A stretch of DNA of 64,000 bases from Anoxybacter fermentans (GCF_003991135.1 NZ_CP016379.1:2728001-2792000), one strand, 5' to 3'; numbered from the stretch's first letter, positions 11,101-19,009 are shown. Translations and numbers: made by a program. The notes: generated by a model from the sequence alone, not told the origin.

Positions 11101-14100
11101 CAGGCTTTTACATTTCAATCTACCGCCAGCGTCATACTGATAACTGGTTTTTCTACCCAGAGCATCTATCTCTTTGATCAGTTCTCCATACTGGTTATAA
11201 GTATAAGTAATCTTCCCACCAACTGGATCCTGTTCTGTCAGAAGATTACCTGAATTATCATAGGTATAGATAAACTTATTGCCTGCCGGATCCATTTTCT
11301 GTACCAATCGATCATTGGCATCATAACTGTATTGTTCAATTGTACCATCGGGCAATATTTTCTTGACCAATCGATCCAACAAATCATATTCGTATCGGGT
11401 AACCCGACCTAAAGCATCTGTTTTAGTTTTTACTTTACCGGAATATGGATCATAAGTGTAAGTGGTACTATTCCCTAACGGATCTGTTTCTTTAATTACA
11501 TTTCCTTTCAAATCATATTCATATGTAATTACTCCACCATCAGATCTGGTAATTGTTAAAAGATGGCCCATTTGATCATAGGTATATCTGGTCTCGTTGC
11601 CCAGTGGATCTACTTTACGGATTAAATCACCTGCCTGGTTGTAATAATACCTGGTTACATTTCCTAAAGGATCTACTTCTGTCTCAATCAAACCAGAACC
11701 GTTATAGGTGTATTGGGTTTCAGCCCCTTCAGCATTGATCTTTTTTATGAGACGTCCGCTGGCATCGTATTGATATCTGGTTACAACTCCGCCAGGCTTT
11801 CTTTCTTCTAAAAGTCTTCCCATCGCATCATATTGATAATGGGTTTTTCTTAAAAGTGGATCAATTTTTAAGATAACCTTATCCTGAGCATTATATTGAT
11901 AACTGGTCTTTCTATTCCCTATAATTCTCTCTATAACATTTCCTACTTTGTCATATTTATAGACCGTTTTTAAACCTGAAGGATCTATTTTTTCTATTAA
12001 TCTATTTAAACGGTCATAGTTATACGAAGTTCGTCCTCCATCTTTTCCAATTTTAGTGATTAAATTACCATTAGCATCATAAAAATATTGGATAGTTTGA
12101 CCTAATGGGTCAATTTCTTTTATCAGCCTACCACAGGCATCATATTGATAGCTATATACTCTTCCACCAGGTTTTACTTTTTCAATAAGATTTCCTTTTC
12201 CATCATATTTGTAGGTTGTAATCTGACCATTAACATCAACTTTTTGAATCAGACGGTTATGTTGGTCATAACTGTATTTTTCTACTCCTCCATCGGGAAA
12301 ATGCTTTTCTTTTAAGTTCCCTTTCTGATCATAAATCATGGTGGTAATTCCGCCCCGGGGATCTTTAATTGAGGTGACCCGTCCCTCAGGATCATAGGTA
12401 TAAGTAGTAACTCCACCCAAAGGATTGGTTTCTCTTATCTTTCTTCCTAAAATATCATACTCATAACTCCATTTTTCTCCTGTCGGTTTAACAACTTCAA
12501 TTTTATTGCCATATTGATCATAACGGTAAGTCTCTATACTTCCATCAGGATATTGAATGGAAGTTAGATTGCCATACTGATCATAATGGCGGATTGTCGT
12601 TCCTGAAGGATCTGTAGTTTGAATTAAACGATCCTTATCATCGTAAACATATGTAGTAATCCGACCCATGGGATCAACTTTTTTAATCAAATTTCTTCCA
12701 TTATATTCATAGCGGGTTGAATTCCCATATGGATCAATTTCTTCAACCAGGTTACCCAATTGGTCATACCGATACCGTATGGTAAAACCTTTCGGATCAG
12801 TAACACTTGTCTTTTTACCATTTTCCCAGGTGTATAAAGTTGTATTGCCCAGTGGATCTACTTCTTTAATAATATAACCTGCTTCATCGTAATAATAATG
12901 AGTTATCTGATTATTTAAATCTTTAACAATAGTATGACGATTTGTTTCGTCATAAGTATAAGACCAATTCCTTCCATTCCCATATCTCTGTTCTCTGGTT
13001 CTGCCCTTCTCATCATAAACTATGGAAAATACTTCACCCGCTGGATTAATAATGCTTACCAACTTATGTTGACTGTTATACCTATATTCAGTTGTTCTAC
13101 CGGAACGGTCGGTAAAAGAAACCAGACACAACTGGTTATCATAGTTGTAGCGCAAACTCTGGCCCATTGGGTCAATAATCTGGATAATCTGTCCTTTGTT
13201 GTTATAAAGGAATTGTAACCGCCTTTGACTGGCATCTGTGACTTCGATTAACCGATTTCCTTCATAACGAAAACTCAATGTATTACCATTTTTATCCCGG
13301 ATTTTACTGATCTTTAAATTTGAATTGAATTCATAAATCTGTCCGTCTGTCTTTTCAAGAATATAAATTGCTCCATTTTTCTTAAGACGTTCATGTGTAA
13401 CAGGATTTATGTATTCTCCATTATTTACCTTTTCAAAATTTGCTTTACCTCCATCACCTTTACATAAAACCATAATACCTAGTTCAGAATACTCCTCAAG
13501 ATAGATATTATAGTTAAATGTCCATCCTCTTCCCAATACTGATGGGATATGGTCTGAATTAGTATTGTAGGAACGTTTGATTTCCAGATCTATACCCTTA
13601 CCAGGAACCTGTAAATCAACTATTTTATAATGCCAATTCCCATTCGCAATATTAACCGGATCTCCCCTTAAATTCTCAGTTTCTCCTAGATTATATATAG
13701 GCTTATTGGCATCAACTGGAGGCTCTTTTTCTTCTTTTTTGTCTTCTTTTCTATTATCATTTTTTTCATCTTTTTTATCTTCTCCATCATCATTTTCATC
13801 ATCTTTTCCATCTTTATTATCTTCTCCATCTTCATCTTCATCATCTTCTCCATCTTCTCCACCACCTTCATTATCTCCTCCATCTTCATCTTCACCATCT
13901 TCTTCATCTTCTCCATCATCTTCATTATCTTCTCTATCTCCATCTTCATCATCTTCTTCATCTTCTCCACCATTATTATCTCCTCCACCATTATCTGTAT
14001 CCCCGCCAGTACCACCACCATTAATCGGAATTAAAAGAATAGATATAATAGTCTCTTCTTCATCCTGATTATTTTGAAATATAAAAGTATTTTTGGCAAA

Positions 14101-14181
14101 TATAAAATCTGGTAAATTAACTATAAAAATAAAACATAAAATTAATAACACCCATTTTGGAAAGCCTTTCTTTTTAATCAC
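5134..14181 (-). CDS. Giant secreted RHS/YD-repeat protein (about 3,000 residues)
   Basis: The likely start is the GTG at 14181 (GTGATTAAAAAG) with GAGAGG eight bases upstream; an in-frame GTG at 14190 is also possible. A signal peptide (KKKGFPKWVLLILCFIF...FAKN) is followed by a strongly acidic Asp/Glu/Gly/Asn-rich linker (about residues 55-165). Next comes a DUF6531-like entry domain (GDPVNIANGNWHYKIVDLQV, RSYNTNSD, GRGWTFNYN). Then more than 2,200 residues of YD repeats follow (YxYDxxGNLxxxxDPxG, about 21 residues each, on the order of 100 copies) and the RHS-associated core ending FEDPLGYD. The last 230 residues form a variable tip rich in beta-strands, with no nuclease or other toxin motif I recognise. 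RHS proteins form a cocoon-like shell around their C-terminal tip. The gene overlaps the Cna-B-like gene and follows a secretin gene, suggesting export by that route. The frame is fully intact. Confidence 0.93.
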   Translation of the reverse strand: MIKKKGFPKWVLLILCFIFIVNLPDFIFAKNTFIFQNNQDEEETIISILLIPINGGGTGGDTDNGGGDNNGGEDEEDDEDGDREDNEDDGEDEEDGEDEDGGDNEGGGEDGEDDEDEDGEDNKDGKDDENDDGEDKKDEKNDNRKEDKKEEKEPPVDANKPIYNLGETENLRGDPVNIANGNWHYKIVDLQVPGKGIDLEIKRSYNTNSDHIPSVLGRGWTFNYNIYLEEYSELGIMVLCKGDGGKANFEKVNNGEYINPVTHERLKKNGAIYILEKTDGQIYEFNSNLKISKIRDKNGNTLSFRYEGNRLIEVTDASQRRLQFLYNNKGQIIQIIDPMGQSLRYNYDNQLCLVSFTDRSGRTTEYRYNSQHKLVSIINPAGEVFSIVYDEKGRTREQRYGNGRNWSYTYDETNRHTIVKDLNNQITHYYYDEAGYIIKEVDPLGNTTLYTWENGKKTSVTDPKGFTIRYRYDQLGNLVEEIDPYGNSTRYEYNGRNLIKKVDPMGRITTYVYDDKDRLIQTTDPSGTTIRHYDQYGNLTSIQYPDGSIETYRYDQYGNKIEVVKPTGEKWSYEYDILGRKIRETNPLGGVTTYTYDPEGRVTSIKDPRGGITTMIYDQKGNLKEKHFPDGGVEKYSYDQHNRLIQKVDVNGQITTYKYDGKGNLIEKVKPGGRVYSYQYDACGRLIKEIDPLGQTIQYFYDANGNLITKIGKDGGRTSYNYDRLNRLIEKIDPSGLKTVYKYDKVGNVIERIIGNRKTSYQYNAQDKVILKIDPLLRKTHYQYDAMGRLLEERKPGGVVTRYQYDASGRLIKKINAEGAETQYTYNGSGLIETEVDPLGNVTRYYYNQAGDLIRKVDPLGNETRYTYDQMGHLLTITRSDGGVITYEYDLKGNVIKETDPLGNSTTYTYDPYSGKVKTKTDALGRVTRYEYDLLDRLVKKILPDGTIEQYSYDANDRLVQKMDPAGNKFIYTYDNSGNLLTEQDPVGGKITYTYNQYGELIKEIDALGRKTSYQYDAGGRLKCKSLPNGRNIVYTYNELDQLIKIQDGERITTMKYDRVGNLIEKIDPAGYKYTYEYDKNGNLLKVHNPDGGIIQFKYDALNRLIQEIDPLQAVTRYEYTPLGQVKKIIQPSGGTIIMEYDKNGNLIKKTGPEGEVTQYRYDKVGNVISEINPLGGETRIVYNSRDLPVKIIDPLNYTTRYEYNAVGKMIKKIDPEGNIYQYIYDAMGRLIKEIDPENNEVTYEYDIAGRLIKKVDPLGNFTRYKYDEMDNLIQEINPLNEAMRYEYNRYGEKIKEIDPLGRITQYQYDPLGRVTAIINPMGDQMSYKYNYAGKIVKKVDLNGGITTYKYNRRQQLVEKINPLKQKESYQYDAVGNLVKYIDPAGNEYQMQYNKRGDLVAEINPLSKKKQYSYNALGQIEKVIDEEGHVTRYIYDKKGQLISIIDPLGQTTKYTYTPQGKLASVTDPDGNVKHYKYNEIQQLVQVIDELGRKEEYRYDPLGNQTLIKDPLGREIRFEYDPVGRLIKKIQPDGGEYVYQYDKAGNLIRATDPLGYHYQYEYDQLDRLIREIDPLGSRVQYRYDKVGNLIEKTDAANNKTIYQYDLLNRLVKVTDAKGYSTEYKYDQLGNLIEEINPRGNVARYKYDPLGNLIERQDFANYVYKYEYNGTGKIVKKINPDGGVYEYIYDPLDRVISIINPYGAKTNISYNYRGQITRIEDPLGGITTYIYDKVGNLIKKVDPEGRVTQYTYNDVNKLIEKINPSGGKYKYAYNPMDQVVKEIDPLGRETHYRYNLRGELIEVKDHLGNAVTYKYDPLGRLVEKVDRAGYKTVFEYDPVGNLIAKVDPRGFKYEYQYDPLNRLVKKIDPKGNETRYKYDAVGNIIEVIDPLQRITRYEYDPLDRVTKIINPLGDEKKFSYNWAGKVTEVIDYNGQKTKYQYDKLNRLVQITNPAGYTKSYAYDQLDRIIEMVDFGGEKTSYSYNRVGELIKKIDPLGNETCWEYNALGLPVKKINARGYAYRYEYNLAGELISITDPMDYRTEYQYTPLGDLAKVIDPLGNVTEYEYDARQLLVAKTDAMGYKTRYEYDPNGNLIARIDPLGRKTEYEYDSLNRRIAEINALGYVTDYQYNAVGNLIQVKDPKGNITVYQYDELDRLTKIIEANGGEYEYEYDKIGNLVKVIDPLENVKKMSYNSLNKLIEVTDAMGYTTVYQYDPEGMLTRIVDANGHTKEYQYDALDRLILEIDPLGNETRYDYDPVGNLAFKIDAEGRRTSYTYDPLDRLIQIEYQTGEKEKFEYDPLGRIIRAESPEFVQTFSYDKLGRKIKARNETLGTEIQYSYDAVGNLKTLTTPKGSVISYEYDALNRLVKANLPTNHYAEYEYDANNNLTRMKYSNGVVTEYSYDEMNQIKSIVTRGPYGVLSSFTYERDLVGNILKCTEEDGAVTLYRYDANYRLTKVIYPVEKITAIRDAQLITQPIGGNEKEKGKGKNQKDNDNQPDPAENFDYLALPFNVVTYEYDAVGNMIRKSQDGVETLYQYNAANQLIQAGDVRYIYDRLGNRIQKISPEGTVTYKYDYANRLSQVLFDDGTEVKYSYDALGRRVKREESYWHTSNQLRWEKTVYVYDGNRLLAEYDQHGGGIQPLAEYFSGNGNIIARKMYGYHDRKLKGYQPNTRGFLFFYHHDVNRNVMDITDRSGNSLFKYRYDAFGEVYAGVMEPYNHHGLTEKFYDTKVKLYHFKARDYDPVTGQWIQRDRYRGRLSDPRTLHGYMYAYQNPVRFEDPLGYDVDKPITDPTVSIQDPEAAICEMDDNQIQVDKGDIYENGANEDDELSDDGNSLVQVYSTIVDNQPKPGDKIYYEKEIGQTLLGINLDSHTTDNRSGVVPEKTIIGGSILISSKPMRFSVEIDYLEESKVDIWVNAYASSSDYNPKEGDLPMIELSIDENKIEGLWFVKEDLERQYLTLPKKTIIWEKRITIEVKEPTKLEVFFAPPMPATDKGLIIPLSYSVIKDIIIIKPAQ
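5836..6520 (-). repeat. RHS core segment duplicated at 3531-4215
   Basis: About 685 bp encoding the RHS-associated core of the giant protein is nearly identical, with only scattered silent changes, to the same region of the orphan tip. The similarity stops sharply at FEDPLGYD on the 3' side. It ends just inside the last YD repeat on the other side. This is the expected substrate for tip exchange by homologous recombination. Confidence 0.85.
13715..14030 (-). repeat. Simple-sequence region encoding the acidic linker
   Basis: Read on the plus strand this is built of CATCTTC/CATCATC/TTCTCC units and encodes runs of Asp, Glu, Gly and Asn on the minus strand. Long low-complexity DNA of this kind is prone to length change, so the linker between signal peptide and shell may vary between strains. 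Confidence 0.8.
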
Positions 14182-15166
14182 TCTTATCACCTCTCTTTAT
14201 AGTAAAATTCAAATTCCTTATATTCTTACCATCCACCCAAACTTCCAATCTCCATATTCCCTTTAATTCTTCCATTCGATGATATCTTATATCCAACCAT
14301 ACATATGAATATTTCTGGCCTGATTTTAATATATAAGGAAGTTCATGATATTTCTCTCCATTAGGAGCAAAAAATTTATATACGAGAGTATGCTTTCCCT
14401 CAATGTGACCCCATTTTAATAACACTACAACCTTCTCTTCATCAGTCAAAAAAATATCTCGCTGTTCTGTAAGTTCACCGTTTTTTAAATCTGGTCCAAT
14501 AGCGACGGATAACAAAATTGGTTCAACACCAGGATTACCAATTGTAAATAACCTCCGTCTCTTTGAAAATGGAGTCATAGCTATTTTCTGATTTTTATGG
14601 TTATATGCATTAACCTGCCAGCTATAAATTCCCTCATCTAAAACAGGGCCTTGAAATTCAGTGGAATATAAATTTGGACTCTCATAAATCATATTTCCAT
14701 CAACATCATAAATTTGTAACTTAAAATGATCAGCTTCTAAAAATGATTCCCATTTAAAAATTGGAGCAGATTTTGATAATACTTGACCATTAAATGGCGC
14801 TATAACTTCAAATTTCTTATATAAATTGAGATCATTTAGTCTATAACGAACATCTTTCTTTAATTCTAAAACGTCTGTGGATGAACCCCAGAATTCCTTT
14901 AAAGTACAATAATAGGTATTGGAATGTTCACCAAATGTCCTCAAAATGTAAGTCCCTTCCTCCAGGTCAGAAAAATAATATACTCCTTTAGAATCTGTAA
15001 TTGACCTGGGTTCAAAACCTGTTAACTCATTACCATCAGAAATAGCAAAAACACTAAGTCCCGAAACAGGCTCCCCATTATAAAGAAACCTTCCTGTTAA
15101 TTCAGCCGTTTTTCCAATATCATTTAACAAAATTACTAGCAAGAGCAAGAAAAAAAACTTTCTCAT
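14174..15166 (-). CDS. Secreted Cna-B/carboxypeptidase-regulatory-like protein
   Basis: 330 residues, ATG behind GGGAGG. It has a signal peptide (MRKFFFLLLLVILLNDIGKT). Residues about 21-100 form a prealbumin-like or Cna-B fold: LTGRFLYNGEPVSGLSVFA, then TDSKGVYYFSDLEEGTYIL. A fibronectin-III-like segment follows (APIFKWESFLEADHFKLQIY, EGIYSWQVNAYN). The last 100 residues form another beta domain. No catalytic residues are evident. It is the middle gene of the secretin/RHS operon, 16 bp behind the secretin gene. Its 3' end carries the ribosome site of the RHS gene, so translation is coupled. An accessory or scaffold role in RHS export or display is inferred from position only. Confidence 0.8.
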   Translation of the reverse strand: MRKFFFLLLLVILLNDIGKTAELTGRFLYNGEPVSGLSVFAISDGNELTGFEPRSITDSKGVYYFSDLEEGTYILRTFGEHSNTYYCTLKEFWGSSTDVLELKKDVRYRLNDLNLYKKFEVIAPFNGQVLSKSAPIFKWESFLEADHFKLQIYDVDGNMIYESPNLYSTEFQGPVLDEGIYSWQVNAYNHKNQKIAMTPFSKRRRLFTIGNPGVEPILLSVAIGPDLKNGELTEQRDIFLTDEEKVVVLLKWGHIEGKHTLVYKFFAPNGEKYHELPYILKSGQKYSYVWLDIRYHRMEELKGIWRLEVWVDGKNIRNLNFTIKRGDKSD

Positions 15167-15182
15167 AAGTTATAACCTCCCT

Positions 15183-16514
15183 TTACTGTCCTGTCTCATC
15201 ATCTTGACCAGTCTCTACTGATTCAGAAACAGAAGGTAATGTTACATTTAAAACATCCTTATGATTAACCAGATATGGCGTAATAAAAATATATAAATCA
15301 CTTCTCTTAGTCTCATCCCGCACAGTTCTAAACAATCGTCCTAAAATAGGGATATCCCCTAAAAGAGGAATTCGATTCTCATACTGAATCACACTCTCTC
15401 TTGCCAATCCCCCTATTACAATAGTCTCGCCTGCCTTACAGCGAATAATGGTTTCCGCCTCCCTACTGCTGGTTGTAGGATACCCATCGGCTGTTGTACC
15501 TGTCACAGAAGTAACATTTGTATATATTTCCGAAATAATCTCACCATATTTATTAACCCTTGGTTTAATCTTCAACTGAATTCCTGCCACAATATCCTGT
15601 TTTATTCGATAATTCTGACCACTTACATTTTCAGAAATAAATATCGGAATCCGCTCTTGTGTAATTACTTTTGCTTCCACTCCACTAACTGTAGCAATAC
15701 GCGGATTTGCTAATACCCGGGCCTGTCCTTTTCCCTTCAACAGATTAATAGCAGCCATTAGATTTAACGGTGTTCTTACAAATGTCTGTAAATTTAAATC
15801 CACTTCACCATAAGTCGATGTCTTTTCTTTAAACATAACACCGAAACTATCACTAAAATCTAAACCCAATGTGGAATTATCATCCACATTTATTTCTATA
15901 ATCTTTGCATCAATTAAAATCTGCTCCCGTGGAAAGTCTAACTCTTTAATCAATTTTTCAATCTCATCCAGATCCTCTACTTCCCTACTTATGATTAAAG
16001 CTTGCTGTTCCTCATTAATCTGAATTGCCCGATCACCAAAAGGAATCATCTTTTTTAAAATATTTGCAACTTCTTTTAGATCAGCATATTCCAAAAAGAA
16101 AACTTTGTATTTTTTATCAGCTCGTGTTTCTTCATCCTTAATAGAACTCAAACTTAAAACTATAGATTTTTGATCAGGAGTCAAAGAACTTCTTAAAATA
16201 ACTGAATCAGAATATTTAACATAAAAAATAACTCCATCCATCTTCTCCTGTACTACAACCTCTTTAATAGGATCAGTAAGGTTTTCAGGAATTGCAAATC
16301 CTTTAGCAAGTTGACCTTTTAAATAAACCTCTACCACTCCATCACCTTCACGTAAACGATAATCCAGAACTTTATCAGTCTGAATGACAATCTGAGTTAA
16401 AGAGTTTAAATAAATAACATCAAAACTCAAAATATTCATCTCTTCTTGAGTCATTCCAGGATTTGATAAACCTATTACCATAACTATTAATATAATCCAT
16501 GTTTTTCTAATCAT
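15183..16514 (-). CDS. Secretin (GspD/PilQ family) encoded with the RHS protein
   Basis: 443 residues, ATG behind AAGGAGG, signal peptide at residues 1-22. Residues about 27-123 resemble an AMIN domain. Residues about 133-200 are a secretin N1-type ring (VFFLEYADLKEVANILKK...ALIISREVEDLDEIEKLI). Residues about 205-425 are the secretin barrel region (RVLANPRIATVSGVEAKV, then VIGGLARES, RIPLLGDIPILGRLF and LYIFITPYLV). These motifs are diagnostic. Secretins form gated channels in the outer membrane, which implies a two-membrane envelope. It is shorter than a typical GspD and no other type II or type IV pilus gene is nearby. It heads the RHS operon. Confidence 0.93.
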   Translation of the reverse strand: MIRKTWIILIVMVIGLSNPGMTQEEMNILSFDVIYLNSLTQIVIQTDKVLDYRLREGDGVVEVYLKGQLAKGFAIPENLTDPIKEVVVQEKMDGVIFYVKYSDSVILRSSLTPDQKSIVLSLSSIKDEETRADKKYKVFFLEYADLKEVANILKKMIPFGDRAIQINEEQQALIISREVEDLDEIEKLIKELDFPREQILIDAKIIEINVDDNSTLGLDFSDSFGVMFKEKTSTYGEVDLNLQTFVRTPLNLMAAINLLKGKGQARVLANPRIATVSGVEAKVITQERIPIFISENVSGQNYRIKQDIVAGIQLKIKPRVNKYGEIISEIYTNVTSVTGTTADGYPTTSSREAETIIRCKAGETIVIGGLARESVIQYENRIPLLGDIPILGRLFRTVRDETKRSDLYIFITPYLVNHKDVLNVTLPSVSESVETGQDDETGQ

Positions 16515-16582
16515 AAAATGTTTCCTCCTTTTTTTGATTTGTTATTTCTTCTTTTTTCTGTTAATTTATCTTGATAATTATT

Positions 16583-16611
16583 ATTTTAAAATATATAGTA
16601 ATTTTAGTCAA
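16583..16611 (-). promoter_or_regulatory. Sigma-A-like promoter of the secretin/RHS operon
   Basis: On the minus strand TTGACT (16606-16611) and TAAAAT (16583-16588) are separated by exactly 17 bp, about 70 bp before the secretin start codon. The surrounding DNA is very AT-rich. Confidence 0.6.
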
Positions 16612-16665
16612 TAATTTTTCACCTGAGTTTAATACAACTCTATCTGACTGTATGAAATGACTTTA

Positions 16666-16740
16666 CTGCAAAAAGCTAATTTTTCACTTCAAGAGAAATT
16701 TTTCGAACCATCTAAAGTTCGATTTCAGTTGAAATAAGGA
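16666..16740 (+). repeat. MITE-like element, copy 3 (left arm only)
   Basis: 75 bp matching only the left arm in forward orientation, ending at GAAATAAGGA. Both inner hairpins and the right arm are missing and unrelated sequence follows. Confidence 0.8.
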
Positions 16741-16820
16741 CTGATCAGAAAATGTGGTGATTACTGAAAAGCACCACTCTAAGGTGCCTTCAAATATTAA
16801 ATGAGAGTCTTTAAAACAAA

Positions 16821-16852
16821 AAAATCTCCTCATGTCTTTATGAGGAGATTTT
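16821..16852 (-). terminator. Terminator of the sigma-54 activator gene
   Basis: AAAATCTCCTCAT and ATGAGGAGATTTT form a 13-bp stem with a 6-nt loop just past the stop codon at 16857. It is flanked by A/T runs, so it can work in both directions. Confidence 0.85.
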
Positions 16853-16856
16853 TGTC

Positions 16857-18602
16857 TCAAGATAATCCATATTTCTTCATTTTTCGCACAATCGTTGGTT
16901 GACTTACTCCCAGCACTTTTGCTACTTCACGGGTAGTAGAATATTTTTGTAAAGCTTTTGCAATGATCTGTTTTTCTACTTCTTCCACTGCATCTTTTAA
17001 AGGCATCAGACTGGGTACAATAATATTTGAGGGAGTTTTTACATACTCATCAGACCGAATATATTCTGGTAAATCATCAATCCCAATTAGATCATTATTG
17101 GTCAATACTACCAATCGCTCAACGGTGTTCTCGAGTTCCCGTACATTTCCCGGCCAATCATACCGTTCCAGTGCCTTTAACGCTTCCGGATCAAACCTCT
17201 TATTCGTTTTAAATTGAGTATTAAACCGTTCCAGGAAATGATAAATTAGCGGAATAATGTCCTCTCGCCGTTCACGTAAAGGTGGAACATAAATTGGTAC
17301 CACATTTAAACGATAATAAAGGTCTTCCCGGAACTTACCTTCTTTAACCATCTGTTCTAAGTTTCGATTGGTGGCAGCAATAATCCGGACCTGAATTTTT
17401 ATTGGATTGACACCTCCAACCCGAACAATCTCCTTCTCCTGAATGGCGCGAAGAAGCTTCACCTGCAAATTCAACGAAAGTTCACTAATCTCATCTAAAA
17501 AAAGGGTCCCTCCTTCAGCCAGCTCAAAAAGTCCGGGCTTCCCCTCTTTTCTTGCTCCGGTAAAGGCTCCCTTTTCATAACCAAACAGTTCAGATTCCAG
17601 AAGATTCTCAGGAATAGCACCACAATTCACTTTAATTAATGATCCTTCATGCCCCTGGCCCGTGCGGTGAATAATCTTGGCAACGATCTCTTTACCCACT
17701 CCTGATTCACCTGTAATTAGAACTGTTGAGTTCACCTCTCCCAGTCGGAGAGCTAATTTAATCACCTTTTGCATCGCCTCACTCTGGATGACCACATCAT
17801 CTAATTCCAACTGCTGCAACCGCAGTTGGGCCAGTTCTGAATGATAACGCTGGCTTAACTTCCGGGTCTCTGCCAATTGCTGTTTTAATGAATTCAATTC
17901 CGCCAGATCACGTACAGTAGTCACAACCCGGACAATATTTCCTTCTTCATCAAAGACAGGGTTACCCGTAATTAAAACTTCTTTCCCTGTTTTAATCTCA
18001 TGGGTGATGGTGACAGGTTCCCGTTCTTCCAATACCAATAAAGTAACAGACTGAGAATAAACTCCTTCTTCCACCAATTCTTTCATATTCCGACCAATGA
18101 CCTCTTCTGCTTTAATTCCACTAATTCGCTCATAGGCACTATTAACCCGTAAAGTGTTTCCTTCACCATCGGTGATATAAACACCATCGGAGATAGACTC
18201 AATAATTGTATCCAACTCCCGATTTAATTCCTTAATTGATTTTAATTCCTGACTGATCGACTCCAATTCTGAAATATCCTGAAAGATTGCTACAGCTCCC
18301 ACAATCTTTCCATCTTTGATAATGGGGGTGCGATTGGTCAGTACCATCACATCTCCAATTTTCATCTTTTGCGAATACTCAGCCTGGCCAGTTTTTAACA
18401 CGGTTAAAAGTCCAGTAGTGGGAATTACCTCATCTACTGGTTGACCCATAACCTCTTCTGCGTTGACTCCCACAATTTTTTCAGCAGCATGATTGAAAAT
18501 GGTTATAAACCCCTGTTCATCAACAGCGACAATGGCATTATGGGCTGCATCCAAAATAGTTTTTAATTTTTCTTCATTGTAATTTCTGGTCGTCACCATC
18601 AT
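16857..18602 (-). CDS. Sigma-54-dependent activator with two PAS domains
   Basis: About 581 residues from one of the ATG codons at 18602/18599, behind GGGGGG; a TTG at 18614 precedes that ribosome site and is unlikely. There are two PAS domains (about residues 12-110 and 132-235: VAVDEQGFITIFNHAAEKIVG and ISDGVYITDGEGNTLRVNS), then a coiled linker. The AAA+ domain has Walker A GESGVGKE, the sigma-54 contact loop GAFTGA, Walker B GTLFLDEI and an arginine-finger region. The C-terminal helix-turn-helix is TyrR-like (REVAKVLGVSQPTIVRKMKKYG). It opens promoters with sigma-54 in response to a PAS-sensed signal. The divergent chromate transporter pair has an ordinary sigma-A-like promoter. No -24/-12 promoter was spotted nearby, so its target is probably elsewhere. 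Confidence 0.93.
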   Translation of the reverse strand: MMVTTRNYNEEKLKTILDAAHNAIVAVDEQGFITIFNHAAEKIVGVNAEEVMGQPVDEVIPTTGLLTVLKTGQAEYSQKMKIGDVMVLTNRTPIIKDGKIVGAVAIFQDISELESISQELKSIKELNRELDTIIESISDGVYITDGEGNTLRVNSAYERISGIKAEEVIGRNMKELVEEGVYSQSVTLLVLEEREPVTITHEIKTGKEVLITGNPVFDEEGNIVRVVTTVRDLAELNSLKQQLAETRKLSQRYHSELAQLRLQQLELDDVVIQSEAMQKVIKLALRLGEVNSTVLITGESGVGKEIVAKIIHRTGQGHEGSLIKVNCGAIPENLLESELFGYEKGAFTGARKEGKPGLFELAEGGTLFLDEISELSLNLQVKLLRAIQEKEIVRVGGVNPIKIQVRIIAATNRNLEQMVKEGKFREDLYYRLNVVPIYVPPLRERREDIIPLIYHFLERFNTQFKTNKRFDPEALKALERYDWPGNVRELENTVERLVVLTNNDLIGIDDLPEYIRSDEYVKTPSNIIVPSLMPLKDAVEEVEKQIIAKALQKYSTTREVAKVLGVSQPTIVRKMKKYGLS

Positions 18603-18638
18603 CCCCCCTATCAAACCTTTTTATATTATATAATTAAG

Positions 18639-18845
18639 CTGCAAAAAGCTAATTTTGAGCGTCATAGAAATTTTTCGTTAAACCATCTTAGTGAAATTTT
18701 GGTCGAAATAAGGCCTCATCACAGGATGTGATGAGCTAATCAAAAACCAGGAGGGCCCATTGATTAGTGTGCCTTATTTCGACTGAAATCGAACTTTAGA
18801 TGGTTCGAAAAATTTCTTTTGAAGTGAAAAATTAGCTTTTTGCAG
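18639..18845 (-). repeat. Three-way-junction MITE-like element, copy 4 (full)
   Basis: 207 bp, reverse orientation (the CATCACAGGATGTGATG hairpin comes first, then the one with GGCCC/GGGCC-type arms). It sits in the divergent intergenic region, between the activator start and the promoter of the chromate transporter pair. Confidence 0.9.
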
Positions 18846-18932
18846 TAAAATCATATATATTTTCGGCAAACCCTTCTCCTGTTCCTTCAGCCACTATTTA
18901 TTCAGATTTAGTTTTAAAAGTAACTGGATAAC

Positions 18933-18961
18933 TTGACATTCTTAAGAAAAACCAATATATT
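18933..18961 (+). promoter_or_regulatory. Sigma-A-like promoter of the chromate transporter pair
   Basis: TTGACA (18933-18938), 17 bp, TATATT (18956-18961), about 50 bp before the first ATG. It is a near-consensus vegetative promoter. Confidence 0.7.
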
Positions 18962-19009
18962 TGTAAATAGCTATCTTCCTATGATCAAAATTAAAAAGGG
19001 GTAATAACT

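Noticed and set aside
6577-13218. Many plus-strand frames of 60-120 codons antisense to the giant RHS gene
   Set aside because: They arise because the repeat unit leaves antisense frames open; products are Ile/Tyr/Phe-rich without starts or domains.
13686-14068. Met/Lys-rich and Ser/Pro-rich frames over the acidic linker
   Set aside because: Alternative-frame readings of simple-sequence DNA; the RHS frame with signal peptide is the coding one.
5134-14181. Regularly spaced short repeats resembling a CRISPR-like array
   Set aside because: The about 63-bp periodicity is coding YD repeats in one intact frame with diverged copies, not identical direct repeats with unique spacers. No cas gene is present.
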